From Pseudomonas crudilactis (GTDB lineage: Bacteria; Pseudomonadota; Gammaproteobacteria; Pseudomonadales; Pseudomonadaceae), in NCBI RefSeq assembly GCF_013433315.1, contig NZ_WXVV01000001.1:124001-188000 (forward strand): a stretch of 64,000 nucleotides of DNA, read 5' to 3'. A model generated the notes under the pieces. It was not told the origin of the DNA. It saw nothing but the letters and a program-made list of their open reading frames with translations, and did not search any database. Shown here in pieces: positions 7,916 through 16,783 of the stretch. Position 1 is the stretch's first letter; every line of letters begins with the position of its first letter. Position numbers and translations under genes: made by a program.

Positions 7916-8878
7916 ATGCGCGAAATGGACAAAATTGAGCTAGAACCGGCCAACCGCCCACCCCAACGCTTTCATCGAGGCAGGCTGGGCCAGGTATTGG
8001 AACGCTTCCTTGATAGCCAGGTTGCCCGGAAAAGTACGGATTACAACCTGATCGAACTGGATCAACTGTGGCGCGAGGCGGCACGTATCGATCCGGCAAT
8101 CGGATTAAAATTGTTCGCGCTATTCACACCCCAGGACTTGCATGTCCTGGCTTATCTTTGCCTGTACAGTCCCGATATTTTGTCAGCTATGCACCTTTGG
8201 GCCCGGTACGCACCTCTTGCCTCGGACACCGACAATGTAAGGTTGGTAAATGACGAAAACGGCGTCGGAGTCGAATTGAACGTTGATGCGCCAGGAGAGT
8301 TGGCGCGGTATGTCGTCGAACACTACGGGGTGATGTCCATAGCGCAGTTACGACAAGGTACAGGACACAATGTGCAGCCGATTTTGGCAAAGTTCACTCA
8401 TTCGCGTCCGTCGTATTACAAGCAGTACACCCAATGGTTTGGTGATCGAGTCGAGTTTGATTGCTCGATCAACTGCTTCTATTTTCATCCTCGAAGCTTA
8501 AGCCTGCCAATGCAAACCCGTCATCACGGGATGTTGGAATTATTAACGCAGGAGCTGGATCGACGGATCGCCGCGCATCGGAATTTCAGCGGTTGGTCAG
8601 CCAAGGTTGCTGAAGGAGCGCGACGATCTCTAGCGAGACGTGAAATTCCCAATCTGGACAATCTGGCGAAGTCGCTGCACCAGACACCAAGGACCTTGCG
8701 CAGACGGCTGGAAGAGCAAGGTACAACCTTCAGACAATTGCTCGATCAGATTCGCGCAGAATTGGAAATGCATCTTGAATTGCAAGGAGAGTCATTAACC
8801 GAGATTGCCGCTCAACTTGGTTACAGCGATTTGACAGCGTATCTCCACGCCCGAAGCCGATGGCGTGACATGAAATAA
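7916..8878 (+). CDS. AraC-family regulator with shortened C-terminus
   Basis: 320 residues; ATG at 7916, or at 7925 (MDKIELEP). The N-terminal part resembles the ligand-binding domain of OruR/ArgR-type AraC proteins (PF12625). The first helix-turn-helix (NLDNLAKSLHQTPRTLRRRLEEQGTTFRQLLD) is normal. The second begins as usual (TEIAAQLGYSDLTAY) but then reads LHARSRWRDMK and stops, where the family normally has S-F-x-RAFKRW-G-SPxxYR. A late small deletion or frameshift is likely, so DNA binding may be impaired. It diverges from the desaturase/FMN reductase pair and probably controlled it. Confidence 0.8.
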   Translation: MREMDKIELEPANRPPQRFHRGRLGQVLERFLDSQVARKSTDYNLIELDQLWREAARIDPAIGLKLFALFTPQDLHVLAYLCLYSPDILSAMHLWARYAPLASDTDNVRLVNDENGVGVELNVDAPGELARYVVEHYGVMSIAQLRQGTGHNVQPILAKFTHSRPSYYKQYTQWFGDRVEFDCSINCFYFHPRSLSLPMQTRHHGMLELLTQELDRRIAAHRNFSGWSAKVAEGARRSLARREIPNLDNLAKSLHQTPRTLRRRLEEQGTTFRQLLDQIRAELEMHLELQGESLTEIAAQLGYSDLTAYLHARSRWRDMK

Positions 8879-8993
8879 GGTGGCGGCCCGATTTTTTCGT
8901 AACCGCAGCGCCATCTCAAAAATTCGCCTCATCCGCGCGGTTGATTGCGCTCGTGCAGTTTCAACCCCCTTCACCTCTCAACATCGCCATGAT

Positions 8994-9383
8994 TCAAGCC
9001 AGAGATTCCAGTTTGTCGTCACAGACTGCAGAACGCCTGAGTTCCAGGATCGTGCGTTCATGCACTGCTCCCCACTCTCGCATCGCACTCACCAATGGCG
9101 CGAGTGAGTTACCTAACGCTGTAAGCGAATACTCCACTTTGGGTGGCACCTCGCGATAGATTTCGCGATGAATCACCCCGTCAGTCTCCAGTTCTCTCAG
9201 CTGGAGTGTCAGCATCCTCTGCGTGATATCTGGAATCAATCGACGCAGCTCGTTGAAGCGCTTCGTGCCTGACATCAGGTGAAAAAGTATGAGCGATTTC
9301 CATTTTCCACCAATGACATCGACAGTGAACGCCACGGGGCACGCGAAAGCCTCGATTTCATCCTGAGGGTTACATTTTTTCAC
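8994..9383 (-). CDS. HxlR-family transcriptional regulator
   Basis: 129 residues if started at GTG 9383 ([36 protein letters not shown]); an open frame to 9422 would run into the operator and is less likely. The winged-helix signature [50 protein letters not shown] is diagnostic of HxlR/MarR-like regulators. A single Cys near the N-terminus (KKCNP, and FACP) matches the redox- or electrophile-sensing group (YodB/HypR/QorR-like). It is divergent from an Old Yellow Enzyme gene, a common pairing in electrophile detoxification. Confidence 0.88.
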   Translation of the reverse strand: MKKCNPQDEIEAFACPVAFTVDVIGGKWKSLILFHLMSGTKRFNELRRLIPDITQRMLTLQLRELETDGVIHREIYREVPPKVEYSLTALGNSLAPLVSAMREWGAVHERTILELRRSAVCDDKLESLA

Positions 9384-9416
9384 TGTTATCACCTTGGTAT
9401 AAAAAGTGTGCCTACC

Positions 9417-9430
9417 GCACAAAATTGTGC
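9417..9430. promoter_or_regulatory. HxlR operator candidate
   Basis: GCACAA-AA-TTGTGC inverted repeat in the divergent promoter between the HxlR gene and the OYE gene. A related half-site (GTGCC...GCAC) overlaps it on the left at 9408-9420. Confidence 0.5.
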
Positions 9431-9496
9431 GTACTTACGTCGATGTGCTGCAAAAGTTAGCATGGATTCCATATTTACCACTATGGAATCGGACAG

Positions 9497-10537
9497 ATGA
9501 GTTTGTTGTTATCACCCTATGAAATTAAGGGCCTCACCCTGAAAAACCGCGTCGTCATGTCCCCTATGTGCATGCACATGGCGGCGGATGATGGCTTCGT
9601 CACTGACTGGCACCGCGTTCATTACGGAGCTCGTGCCTTGGGTCAGGCAGCACTGATTTTTCCCGAAACGCTGGCCATTCAGGCTGACGGTCGTATTGGA
9701 GCCGGTGACCTTGGCATCTGGAGCGATGAGCACGTTGTCGGCTTGAAGGCGCTGACGGAATTGCTTCACGGCTTTGGTGCCAAAGCCGGCGCTCAGATCG
9801 GCCATGCGGGGCGCAATGCTGACCTGCCCGGTCTGATTCACATCGCGCCATCGGCGATTCCATTTACGCAAACCAGCCCTGTTCCTCGCGAACTCGCGGC
9901 TGACGAGATTCCGGGGCTGGTTAAACTTTTTGGCGATGCCGCACGGCGTGCCAGCGAAGCGGGCTTCGATGTGCTTGAGATCCATGCCGCGCACGGCTAC
10001 TTGTTAAGCGAGTTTCTTTCGCCGCTGGCTAACACCCGCGACGACGAATATGGCGGTGATGCCGAGCGTCGTTATCGCTTCCTGCGCGAGGTGCTGGAAG
10101 AGGTCAAAACGCATTGGGGAGATCGCCCTCTGTTCGTTCGCATCTCCAGTTCTGATTACGCCGAAGGCGGAAACACGCCCGAGTCGTTCCTCGAATATGG
10201 TCGCTGGATGAAAGAACAGGGCGTTGACTTGATCGACTGCAGCTCCGGTGGGATCAAGATGGTAAAGGTTGAAACCTACCCGGGTTACCAGGTGCCGGCC
10301 GCTGAATTACTGCGTAAGGAGTTGCATATCGCAACAGGCGCTGTGGGTGTGATCCAGAGTGGACGTCAGGCTGAAGAAATCCTGCAAAACGGCCGAGCAG
10401 ATCTGGTGTTTGTCGGGCGGCAAATGCTCCGAGATCCATTCTGGGTTCGCACCGCTGCAGATGATCTTAAAGAAATCATTGAGATTCCTACCGCCTACAC
10501 ACGTTATGGATCTGTCTGGCTTGATACCAAAGCCTGA
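9497..10537 (+). CDS. Old Yellow Enzyme family NADPH:flavin oxidoreductase (YqjM/NamA class)
   Basis: 346 residues; FMN-dependent TIM barrel. Visible hallmarks are the N-terminal LKNRVVMSPMCMHMA segment (the cysteine of the YqjM class near residue 25), GAQIGHAGRNA (His/Asn-containing substrate loop), EIHAAHGYLLSEFLSPLANTRDDEYGG and the C-terminal phosphate site (VGVIQSGRQAEEILQNGRADLVFVGRQMLRDPFW). These enzymes reduce activated C=C bonds of enals, quinones or maleimides. It is divergent from the HxlR regulator and followed after 40 bases by an NTF2-like gene. Confidence 0.93.
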   Translation: MSLLLSPYEIKGLTLKNRVVMSPMCMHMAADDGFVTDWHRVHYGARALGQAALIFPETLAIQADGRIGAGDLGIWSDEHVVGLKALTELLHGFGAKAGAQIGHAGRNADLPGLIHIAPSAIPFTQTSPVPRELAADEIPGLVKLFGDAARRASEAGFDVLEIHAAHGYLLSEFLSPLANTRDDEYGGDAERRYRFLREVLEEVKTHWGDRPLFVRISSSDYAEGGNTPESFLEYGRWMKEQGVDLIDCSSGGIKMVKVETYPGYQVPAAELLRKELHIATGAVGVIQSGRQAEEILQNGRADLVFVGRQMLRDPFWVRTAADDLKEIIEIPTAYTRYGSVWLDTKA

Positions 10538-10577
10538 TGCCTTTGTTGCACTAATCCTATGAAGCAGGAGCAAGCAC

Positions 10578-10961
10578 ATGAGCAAGCCGACTTACGTTGA
10601 AGAATACCAAGCCATCACCGAGGTGCTTAACAAGTACATTGAGGGCTGCAAGCAGGCCAAAAGCAGCATCATGAAGCCAGCCTTCAGTGAACAAGCGACC
10701 ATGTTCAGCGTCGATGGCGACGGTAAGCTGACGGGCGGCGCAATTTCAATCCTGTTCGACGGGATCGACAAGGGTTTCCGCCCTTCTCCTGATGCACCGG
10801 CGGCTATCGTTCGCGTCGAAGTCGTTGGTAGTGCCGCTAGTGCTCGCATCGACGCCAACGACATGTCAGGTATCTCTTTCACTGACTTTTTTCATCTGCT
10901 GAAAGTTGATGGCAAGTGGACTGTGATTAGCAAGATTTTTCAAACTCATGTAGCGCCTTGA
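10578..10961 (+). CDS. NTF2-like / lumazine-binding domain protein
   Basis: 127 residues with the SnoaL/DUF4440-type cone fold pattern: an N-terminal helix (VEEYQAITEVLNKYIEGCKQ), then FSEQATMFSVDGDGKLTGG and a C-terminal strand set (DFFHLLKVDGKWTVISKIFQTH). This matches the putative lumazine-binding family often encoded beside flavin oxidoreductases. The ribosome site GCAGGAGC precedes the ATG. Probably co-transcribed with the OYE. Function unknown; a small-molecule-binding or isomerase role is possible. Confidence 0.8.
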   Translation: MSKPTYVEEYQAITEVLNKYIEGCKQAKSSIMKPAFSEQATMFSVDGDGKLTGGAISILFDGIDKGFRPSPDAPAAIVRVEVVGSAASARIDANDMSGISFTDFFHLLKVDGKWTVISKIFQTHVAP

Positions 10962-11007
10962 TGGAATGGGTCGCCCGACGGCCGCTGCTTATGCGTTGAC
11001 ATCGGAA

Positions 11008-11029
11008 TCTGAGCCTCGTTCGGCTCAGA
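11008..11029 (+). terminator. Stem-loop after the OYE operon
   Basis: TCTGAGCC/GGCTCAGA, 8-bp stem with a 6-base loop, 46 bases past the NTF2-like stop. No T-run follows, so termination is uncertain. Confidence 0.35.
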
Positions 11030-11059
11030 CTCTGGTGGCGAACAAGCTGCGATGAGCGA

Positions 11060-11086
11060 GAAAAAAGGCGCCAGAATTGGCGCCTT
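11060..11086 (-). terminator. Rho-independent terminator of the alcohol dehydrogenase-like gene
   Basis: On the minus strand AAGGCGCC pairs with GGCGCCTT across a 6-base loop and runs into six Ts, 8 bases after the stop codon at 11094. Confidence 0.85.
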
Positions 11087-11093
11087 AACGTTA

Positions 11094-12104
11094 TTAAGCG
11101 ACTTTGATAACAACCTTCCCAAACGCTCCCCTCGCGAGATGTTCGTAAGCTTCTCGTGCTTTTTCGAACGGATATACCTGATCGATCACGGGACGGATTT
11201 CATGCTCGTTGAGGAAAGTATTCATCCGGTCAAATGATGAACGCGGCGCCACGGCGATTCCGCGAATGGTCGTCTGGCGGAAAATGAGTGGCATCAGATT
11301 GAGTTCAACGGTTTGTCCTGTCAGAAAGCCGATCTGCGCAATACGCCCCGATGCCTTGGTTGCTGCGACCGATTGGTTGATGCCACTGCCACCGGCCACA
11401 TCGAGTAGCAGATCCACGCCCTTGCCTTCGGTCAGCTTCAGCACTTCGTCCGCCCAATTCGGCGTCGTTCTGTAGTTGATGCCCGCCACAGCCCCCAGCC
11501 CCGTCACGGTTTGCAGATTCTGGTCGCTGCTCGATGTTGCGATGACCTTCGCGCCAAGTGCGGTAGCAATCTGCACGGCAAATATCGATACACCCCCAGT
11601 GCCTTGAACCAATACGGTTTGACCCGGCTGGATTTGTCCAAAGTCCACCAGCGAATACCAGGCTGTGAGCGCAGCAATGGGCAGTGTTGCCGCCTCCTCG
11701 TCGCTCATGTTGTCGGGTGCACCGACGGCGCTGTCTTCATGGATGATCATGTATTCGGCCAGACCGCCGGGCAACGGTGAACCGAAGCAGTAATCGGGTT
11801 CGTTCGGCCCTGGCTCGCCATCCAGCCAGCATGAATAAAGGTGGGAGTTGACGCGATCACCGACTTTAAAGCGCGTGACGTCGGCACCAATGGCGACCAC
11901 CGTGCCGGCTGCATCGCTCACGGGAATCAGCGGTTTGGGCACCCTGTGCGGTTCATAAATGCCGTCGACGATAGCCTTGTCGCGAAAGTTGAGCGAGACA
12001 GCACCGACCTTCACCAGTAACTCGCCAGCCTTGGGTTGCGGGGTCGCTACCTCTCCGAATTGCAGGTTGTCGAGTCCGAAATCGTTCAATAACCAAGCTT
12101 TCAT
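11094..12104 (-). CDS. Zinc-free medium-chain alcohol dehydrogenase / quinone oxidoreductase-like
   Basis: 336 residues from ATG 12104, which follows GGAGA. MDR superfamily: N-terminal GroES-like domain (MKAWLLNDFGLDNLQFGE... NFRDKAIVDGIYE), then the Rossmann domain with GTGGVSIFAVQIATALGAKVIATSSS (residues about 165-190). The catalytic zinc Cys is replaced by the NFRDK motif typical of zinc-independent members. NADPH-dependent reduction of quinones or enones is likely; the exact substrate is unknown. The open frame continues upstream to 12233 but crosses the LysR operator. Confidence 0.88.
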   Translation of the reverse strand: MKAWLLNDFGLDNLQFGEVATPQPKAGELLVKVGAVSLNFRDKAIVDGIYEPHRVPKPLIPVSDAAGTVVAIGADVTRFKVGDRVNSHLYSCWLDGEPGPNEPDYCFGSPLPGGLAEYMIIHEDSAVGAPDNMSDEEAATLPIAALTAWYSLVDFGQIQPGQTVLVQGTGGVSIFAVQIATALGAKVIATSSSDQNLQTVTGLGAVAGINYRTTPNWADEVLKLTEGKGVDLLLDVAGGSGINQSVAATKASGRIAQIGFLTGQTVELNLMPLIFRQTTIRGIAVAPRSSFDRMNTFLNEHEIRPVIDQVYPFEKAREAYEHLARGAFGKVVIKVA

Positions 12105-12205
12105 TGCCAATCTCCAATTACACATCAATGGCCTCGAACCAGAACCGGTTCCGCCTTGGGTGCATTTTTCGCTGTTGAAGGTGCGCAATAAATGCGTGGA
12201 AAAAG

Positions 12206-12239
12206 ACATGATTGTTCTATTCTTGGATAACAATCATGT
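12206..12239. promoter_or_regulatory. LysR-type operator, perfect 11-bp inverted repeat
   Basis: ACATGATTGTT (12206-12216) and AACAATCATGT (12229-12239), separated by 12 bases, sit in the divergent promoter between the dehydrogenase and the LysR gene. Confidence 0.65.
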
Positions 12240-12279
12240 TCAATCTCTTGATTCACTCGGGTGTTCATAGGAAGGCGTC

Positions 12280-13194
12280 ATGGAATTGCTTCAATCGATG
12301 CGCCTGTTCGCCAGGCTTGCCGAACTTGGCAGCTTTACCAAAGCTGCCGAATCGCTAGACATCGGGCGACCTCAGGTCACTCGGTATATCCAGGAGTTGG
12401 AAACGTCATTGGGCGTGCGCTTGTTCCAGCGCACCACGAGAAAGGTCGCACTCACCGCCGAGGGCGAGAGGTTCTATGAGCGGGTACAGGAAATTCTGGC
12501 GGGTATTTCTGCTGCGACCTCAATGTTCGATCGATCAGGAGCAACGCTCACAGGCCGACTTCGCGTCGATATCCCAAGCGCCTTCGCGCAGATGAAATTC
12601 ATCAATAGCCTTAAAGAATTCACCGTCTCCTACCCCAGTATCAACATGGTTCTGGGCGTGACTGATCGGGCTGTCGACTTGATCGGCGAAGGCGTCGACT
12701 GTGCATTGCGCATCGGCGATCTACCGGATTCGACCTTGATCGCTCGCCCTATCGCGATGGCGACGATGGTGACATGTGCCGCGCCCGGGTATTTGAAAGA
12801 GCATGGCGAACCCAAGACACTCGACGATCTGGCCTCCCATCGAGGCGTCAACTTCTTGTCCGGTCAGAGCAACAGAACATTGCCCTGGCATTTTTCGGTG
12901 AAAGGTCAGGATCGGTCCTTTGTGCCTGACGCCGGCATCACCGTCACCGAGTCGAATGCGTACGTTCAGTGTGGCGTGTCGGGCTTCGGAATAATTCAGG
13001 CACCCGGGATCGCCGTGGCCAAGCATTTGGAAAGTCGCGGTTTGGTGGAAATTCTAAAGCCTTATCGGCCAGCCCCTCGCCCGGTGTCGTTGCTATACCC
13101 GAGCCGGACTCATCTGGCGCCCCAGGTTCAAGCTTTTATCGAGTGGCTGCAAGAGCGATTTGCGCAGCTTCATTCTGACTGGCTGGAACTCTAG
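12280..13194 (+). CDS. LysR-family transcriptional regulator
   Basis: 304 residues. The helix-turn-helix reads MRLFARLAELGSFTKAAESLDIGRPQVTRYIQELETSLGVRLFQRTTRKV, followed by the substrate domain with CALRIGDLPDSTLIARPIAMATMVTCAAPGYL. It belongs to the CrgA-like group that commonly controls divergent oxidoreductases. The start follows AGGAAGG. The perfect inverted repeat at 12206-12239 is its likely binding site, controlling the divergent MDR dehydrogenase. Confidence 0.92.
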   Translation: MELLQSMRLFARLAELGSFTKAAESLDIGRPQVTRYIQELETSLGVRLFQRTTRKVALTAEGERFYERVQEILAGISAATSMFDRSGATLTGRLRVDIPSAFAQMKFINSLKEFTVSYPSINMVLGVTDRAVDLIGEGVDCALRIGDLPDSTLIARPIAMATMVTCAAPGYLKEHGEPKTLDDLASHRGVNFLSGQSNRTLPWHFSVKGQDRSFVPDAGITVTESNAYVQCGVSGFGIIQAPGIAVAKHLESRGLVEILKPYRPAPRPVSLLYPSRTHLAPQVQAFIEWLQERFAQLHSDWLEL

Positions 13195-13364
13195 CGATCG
13201 AGCTGTGTAAACGGTGGTTACGGGGCGGAACTAGTCCTTCGCGAACGTCAGTTCTTACCCAATTCACATAACACCCTTATGTAACCCGGAAACACGCCGA
13301 TACCGTGCTGCAGCAAGGAAGCACCGCAGCAGCACTGACTCCCTAGAAGGAAGGACCCCGATCA

Positions 13365-13826
13365 ATGTTGGAACACCTCTGGCGCAGCATACATTCTCCG
13401 GACTACTTGCCCAACGTACTGGAGTGGATGCTCCATATTCTGCTCAGCCCGTTCATGGTGATCATGTGCCTGATGGTCGGAGCGCTGGCCGGCAAATGGT
13501 GGAGAGCACTGCCCTACGGCAGTCTGACTTGTTATGTGGTCTTCCTGAGCCGGTCTTCTTTCTATCGGTGGGAAAGCATTTTCCCCCTGGCCGGCCTGCC
13601 TGCGCTTGCGATCAATGGCGCGCTGTTGGCGCTCCTCGGCTTTTATTTGAAAGGCGTACTCAGAACCCGCTCTGAAGCACAACCCGAAGGCCATTGGCTG
13701 CGCAGGCTTTATCAAGGCCTTAAGATCGCCATGCTGACAGTCATGGTGATGTTCTGGGGAGTCGTCGTGCTGTTTGTTGTGGTCTTCACTGTCTCGGTCG
13801 CTACCCAGCCGTCATTGGCGCACTGA
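13365..13826 (+). CDS. Small integral membrane protein, unknown function
   Basis: 153 residues with about four hydrophobic segments (residues 18-45, 50-70, 78-96 and 118-148). No family recognised. The start is an ATG after GAAGGAAGG. It converges on the MFS gene at 13843, leaving 16 bases between the stops. The upstream gap (13195-13364) contains a GTGCTGC/GCAGCAC stem at about 13306-13338 but no clear gene. Confidence 0.65.
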   Translation: MLEHLWRSIHSPDYLPNVLEWMLHILLSPFMVIMCLMVGALAGKWWRALPYGSLTCYVVFLSRSSFYRWESIFPLAGLPALAINGALLALLGFYLKGVLRTRSEAQPEGHWLRRLYQGLKIAMLTVMVMFWGVVVLFVVVFTVSVATQPSLAH

Positions 13827-13842
13827 GCAGCTTCCTGCTTGA

Positions 13843-15087
13843 TCAGACAAATCGGGACCCAGCTTCGCCGGAAACAGCGTCCGAATGAGCTGCCGTTTCG
13901 ACAAGATGAACTTCCGTGGCATTGCGCCCCGCCAACCAGGCCAGCACAGACGCGACAACCAACACCGCGGCGCTAAGCTCGAACGTAGCTTTATAACCAC
14001 TCAGATCAAAAGCCAGACCACCAATGATCGCGCCTCCCGCGATTGCCAGTTGGACAATCGCCACGAGCAAGCCGCCTCCGGCCTCCGCATCATCCGGAAG
14101 CGTTTGCGCCAGCCATGTCCACCAACCGACTGGCGCGGCCGTGGCGACCAGTCCCCAGAGGCCGAGCAAAATGGCGGTCAACACCGGTGATTTGCCGAAG
14201 CTGACCAGCGCCAGCGCGATGGCCGCCATGATCAGCGGGATGACGGTCAACGTGCGGTAGAGGCCCCGGCCCATAAACCGTTCGATCAGAAAGGTACCGA
14301 TAAAACCGGCCAGTCCCAGCCCCAGCAGCATCAAGGACAACGTAGAAACGCTGACGCCGGTCACGCCTTCAAGAAAAGGCCGCAGGTAGGTGAACAGCAT
14401 GAACTGGCCCATGAAAAATACGCTGACGGCGATCATGCCCAAGGCCACTGGCAATTGCTTCATCAGCCGAAGGACGTTGCCGCTTCCGGCCTGGCGCTCG
14501 ACCTTGAAGGACGGCAGGCTGATCAGCAGCCACACGGAGGCAAGCACTGCGACCGGAACCACGCAGAAGAATGCGCCGCGCCAGCCAATCAGCGAGCCGA
14601 GAAAGCTGCCCGCCGGAGCGGCGATGACCGTGGCCAGCGCGTTACCGCCATTGACGATGGCCAGCGCTCGCGAAACCTGTTCAGGCTTCACCAGACGTAT
14701 TGCGGTCGCCGCCGACAGCGACCAGAAACCACCAATCGCGATCCCGATCAACGCACGTCCAAACATGAATGAAGGGTAACCCGGCGCGACCGCGACGATC
14801 GTACCGGAGACGATCATCAGCAAGGTAAGGCCCAGCAACAATTTCTTGCGTTCGACGCGCGCGGCGACCGAGGCGATCAACAGGCTGGTGATCAAGGCAA
14901 AGGCGCCCGACACGGAAATCCCCTGCCCGGCCTGGCCTTCGGTGATGTGCAGGTCTGCCGCAATCGGCGTCAGCAGGCTGACCGGCATGAACTCTGAAGC
15001 GACCAAAGCGAATGCGGCCAGCGACATGGCCAGCACGGCGCTCCAGCCGCCTGTTTTTTTGGAAGGATCTGTAGAAGGAAATGTCAT
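13843..15087 (-). CDS. MFS transporter, DHA1 family exporter
   Basis: 414 residues from ATG 15087 (MTFPSTDPSKKTGGWSAVLAMSLAAFALVASEFMPVSLLTPIAADL); the frame upstream to 15198 lacks support. Twelve transmembrane segments. The conserved SEFMPVSLLTPIA and the 2-3 loop VAARVERKKLLLG match the sugar-efflux / purine-efflux branch of DHA1. Divergent from an AraC regulator, which may control it. Substrate unknown. Confidence 0.88.
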   Translation of the reverse strand: MTFPSTDPSKKTGGWSAVLAMSLAAFALVASEFMPVSLLTPIAADLHITEGQAGQGISVSGAFALITSLLIASVAARVERKKLLLGLTLLMIVSGTIVAVAPGYPSFMFGRALIGIAIGGFWSLSAATAIRLVKPEQVSRALAIVNGGNALATVIAAPAGSFLGSLIGWRGAFFCVVPVAVLASVWLLISLPSFKVERQAGSGNVLRLMKQLPVALGMIAVSVFFMGQFMLFTYLRPFLEGVTGVSVSTLSLMLLGLGLAGFIGTFLIERFMGRGLYRTLTVIPLIMAAIALALVSFGKSPVLTAILLGLWGLVATAAPVGWWTWLAQTLPDDAEAGGGLLVAIVQLAIAGGAIIGGLAFDLSGYKATFELSAAVLVVASVLAWLAGRNATEVHLVETAAHSDAVSGEAGSRFV

Positions 15088-15317
15088 TGGAACGACCTGT
15101 GATGCGAAAAAACGGGTGGATGTGATGCGCAGGGGCAAGCAGTGTGTCGCCCATCCTGGCACCGCCCCTGAAACAGATAGACACATTCTCCCGGTCAATC
15201 CGGCCCTTCCCTAGTGCATTCCTCTTGAATGCTTGCCTGATCCTCTGGCGATGCAGGGTGATGGATAGGAAACGTCTCGCGCGCGCATTAGAGTTCGCTC
15301 AACAGGAGTGACCCGAC

Positions 15318-16250
15318 ATGATCCCAACCCCTCTGCCCCAGGAATCGCCTTTGGCGGTGAACATCGACCCGCGCGTGAGCGCGCCGGGTGACTTCGCCAC
15401 GGCCATACCCGGACTGTCGCTGTTTCGTCGCGACCAGCCGGCGCCCCCCGTGGTGTGCATGATCGAACCCAGCCTGATTCTCGTCGGTCGCGGCGAAAAG
15501 CGTTTGTGGGTTGGTGGTGAGGGTTACAGCTATGACCCTTCGCGGTTTCTGGTGACGTCGCTGGACCTGCCCGCCAACTCCGAAGTGACGCTTGCCAGTC
15601 CCGAACAGCCCTGTGTCGGTCTGGTGCTGAAACTGGATGTGAGCATGCTCGCCGAAGTCATCACCAAGAGCGGCTTGCCGGCCAAGCGGCAGCCATCAAC
15701 GGGCACCGGCGCCGCGATTGGCAGCCTGTCGTCCGCGCTGGAGGGCGCACTTGACCGCCTGCTGGCATTGCTCGACGAACCCGAGGCGATCCCGGTGCTG
15801 GCGCCGCTGATTTTGCGCGAGATCCACTATCGGTTGCTGCATACCGACCAAGGTGCACGGCTGCGGCAGATCACGGCCGTCGATGGTCAGGGTTATCGCA
15901 TCGCCAAGGCGATTGACTGGCTCAAGGTCAACTACGCAGATGCCCTGCGCATCGACGATCTGGCCGCGCGTGTGCAGATGAGCGCGCCGACCTTTCACCA
16001 TCATTTCCGTCAGCTCACCGGTATGAGTCCGCTGCAGTACCAGAAATGGCTGCGCCTCAACGAAGCGCGGCGGCTGATGCTGGTCGAGCGCCTCGACGTT
16101 TCGCGCGCGGCGTTTGCGGTCGGCTATGAAAGCCCTTCGCAGTTCAGCCGTGAATATGGCCGCCTGTTCGGCACCGCGCCGAGTCGTGACATCGCCCTCC
16201 TGCGCGGGCAGCCATTTGAAGCAGAAGCGCTCGGCACAATAGCGAATTGA
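15318..16250 (+). CDS. AraC-family regulator (AraC_N / PF06719 type)
   Basis: 310 residues with ribosome site ACAGGAGTG. The N-terminal cupin-like domain carries the family pattern MIEPSLILVGRGEKRLWVGGEGYSYDPSRFLVTSLDLP (about residues 48-90). The C-terminal pair of helix-turn-helix motifs (LRIDDLAARVQMSAPTFHHHFRQLTGMSPLQYQKWLRLNEARRLM and AFAVGYESPSQFSREYGRLFG) is complete. It lies between a divergent MFS gene and the downstream molybdenum hydroxylase operon in the same orientation. This regulator type usually sits next to an oxidoreductase and responds to aldehydes or alcohols, so control of the operon at 16328 is likely. Confidence 0.9.
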   Translation: MIPTPLPQESPLAVNIDPRVSAPGDFATAIPGLSLFRRDQPAPPVVCMIEPSLILVGRGEKRLWVGGEGYSYDPSRFLVTSLDLPANSEVTLASPEQPCVGLVLKLDVSMLAEVITKSGLPAKRQPSTGTGAAIGSLSSALEGALDRLLALLDEPEAIPVLAPLILREIHYRLLHTDQGARLRQITAVDGQGYRIAKAIDWLKVNYADALRIDDLAARVQMSAPTFHHHFRQLTGMSPLQYQKWLRLNEARRLMLVERLDVSRAAFAVGYESPSQFSREYGRLFGTAPSRDIALLRGQPFEAEALGTIAN

Positions 16251-16327
16251 ACGAAAAACGCTGATGCGCCTCGCCGCGTGTCACCGCTCATAACAATGCA
16301 CGTCAACCGATGATCAGCGGGTGAATC

Positions 16328-16783
16328 ATGGAACTACGAATCAACCAGAAGACCTATCAGGTCGATGCCGACGCCGATACACCCTTGCTGTGGGTGATTC
16401 GCGATGATCTGGGCATGACCGGGACCAAGTACGGCTGCGGACTGGCGCAATGCGGCGCCTGTTCGGTGCTGGTGGACGGCAACGTCGTGCGCTCGTGCGT
16501 CACGCCGGTGGCGGGTGTGGTCGGTCGCGAGGTCACCACCATTGAGGCCATCGAAAGCGATGACGTGGGCAAACGTGTGGTCTCGACCTGGGTCGATCTG
16601 CAGGTCGCGCAGTGCGGCTACTGCCAGTCCGGCCAAGTGATGGCCGCCACCGCGCTGCTCAAGCAAAACCCCAAACCGAGTGATGCGCAGATCGAAGCGG
16701 CGATGGTCAATCTGTGCCGCTGCGGTACTTACAACGCGATTCATGCCGCCGTGCATGAGCTTGCCGGCAAGGGAGACGCGTGA
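16328..16783 (+). CDS. 2Fe-2S subunit of a molybdenum hydroxylase (IorA/AldF-like)
   Basis: 151 residues. The plant-ferredoxin-type cluster ligands are Cys37, Cys42, Cys45 and Cys57 (CGLAQCGACSVLVDGNVVRSC). The second helical-domain cluster uses Cys96, Cys99, Cys130 and Cys132 (CGYCQSGQ ... CRCG). It passes electrons from the Mo site. No signal peptide, so it would be exported with the Tat-carrying partner. TGATG overlap with the next gene shows coupling. Similar subunits occur in isoquinoline 1-oxidoreductase and periplasmic aldehyde dehydrogenases. Confidence 0.93.
   Translation: MELRINQKTYQVDADADTPLLWVIRDDLGMTGTKYGCGLAQCGACSVLVDGNVVRSCVTPVAGVVGREVTTIEAIESDDVGKRVVSTWVDLQVAQCGYCQSGQVMAATALLKQNPKPSDAQIEAAMVNLCRCGTYNAIHAAVHELAGKGDA

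Noticed and set aside
13300..13340. GTGCTGC/GCAGCAC stem as a terminator or attenuator
   Set aside because: No T-run, and it lies between a LysR stop and a gene start with no further support.
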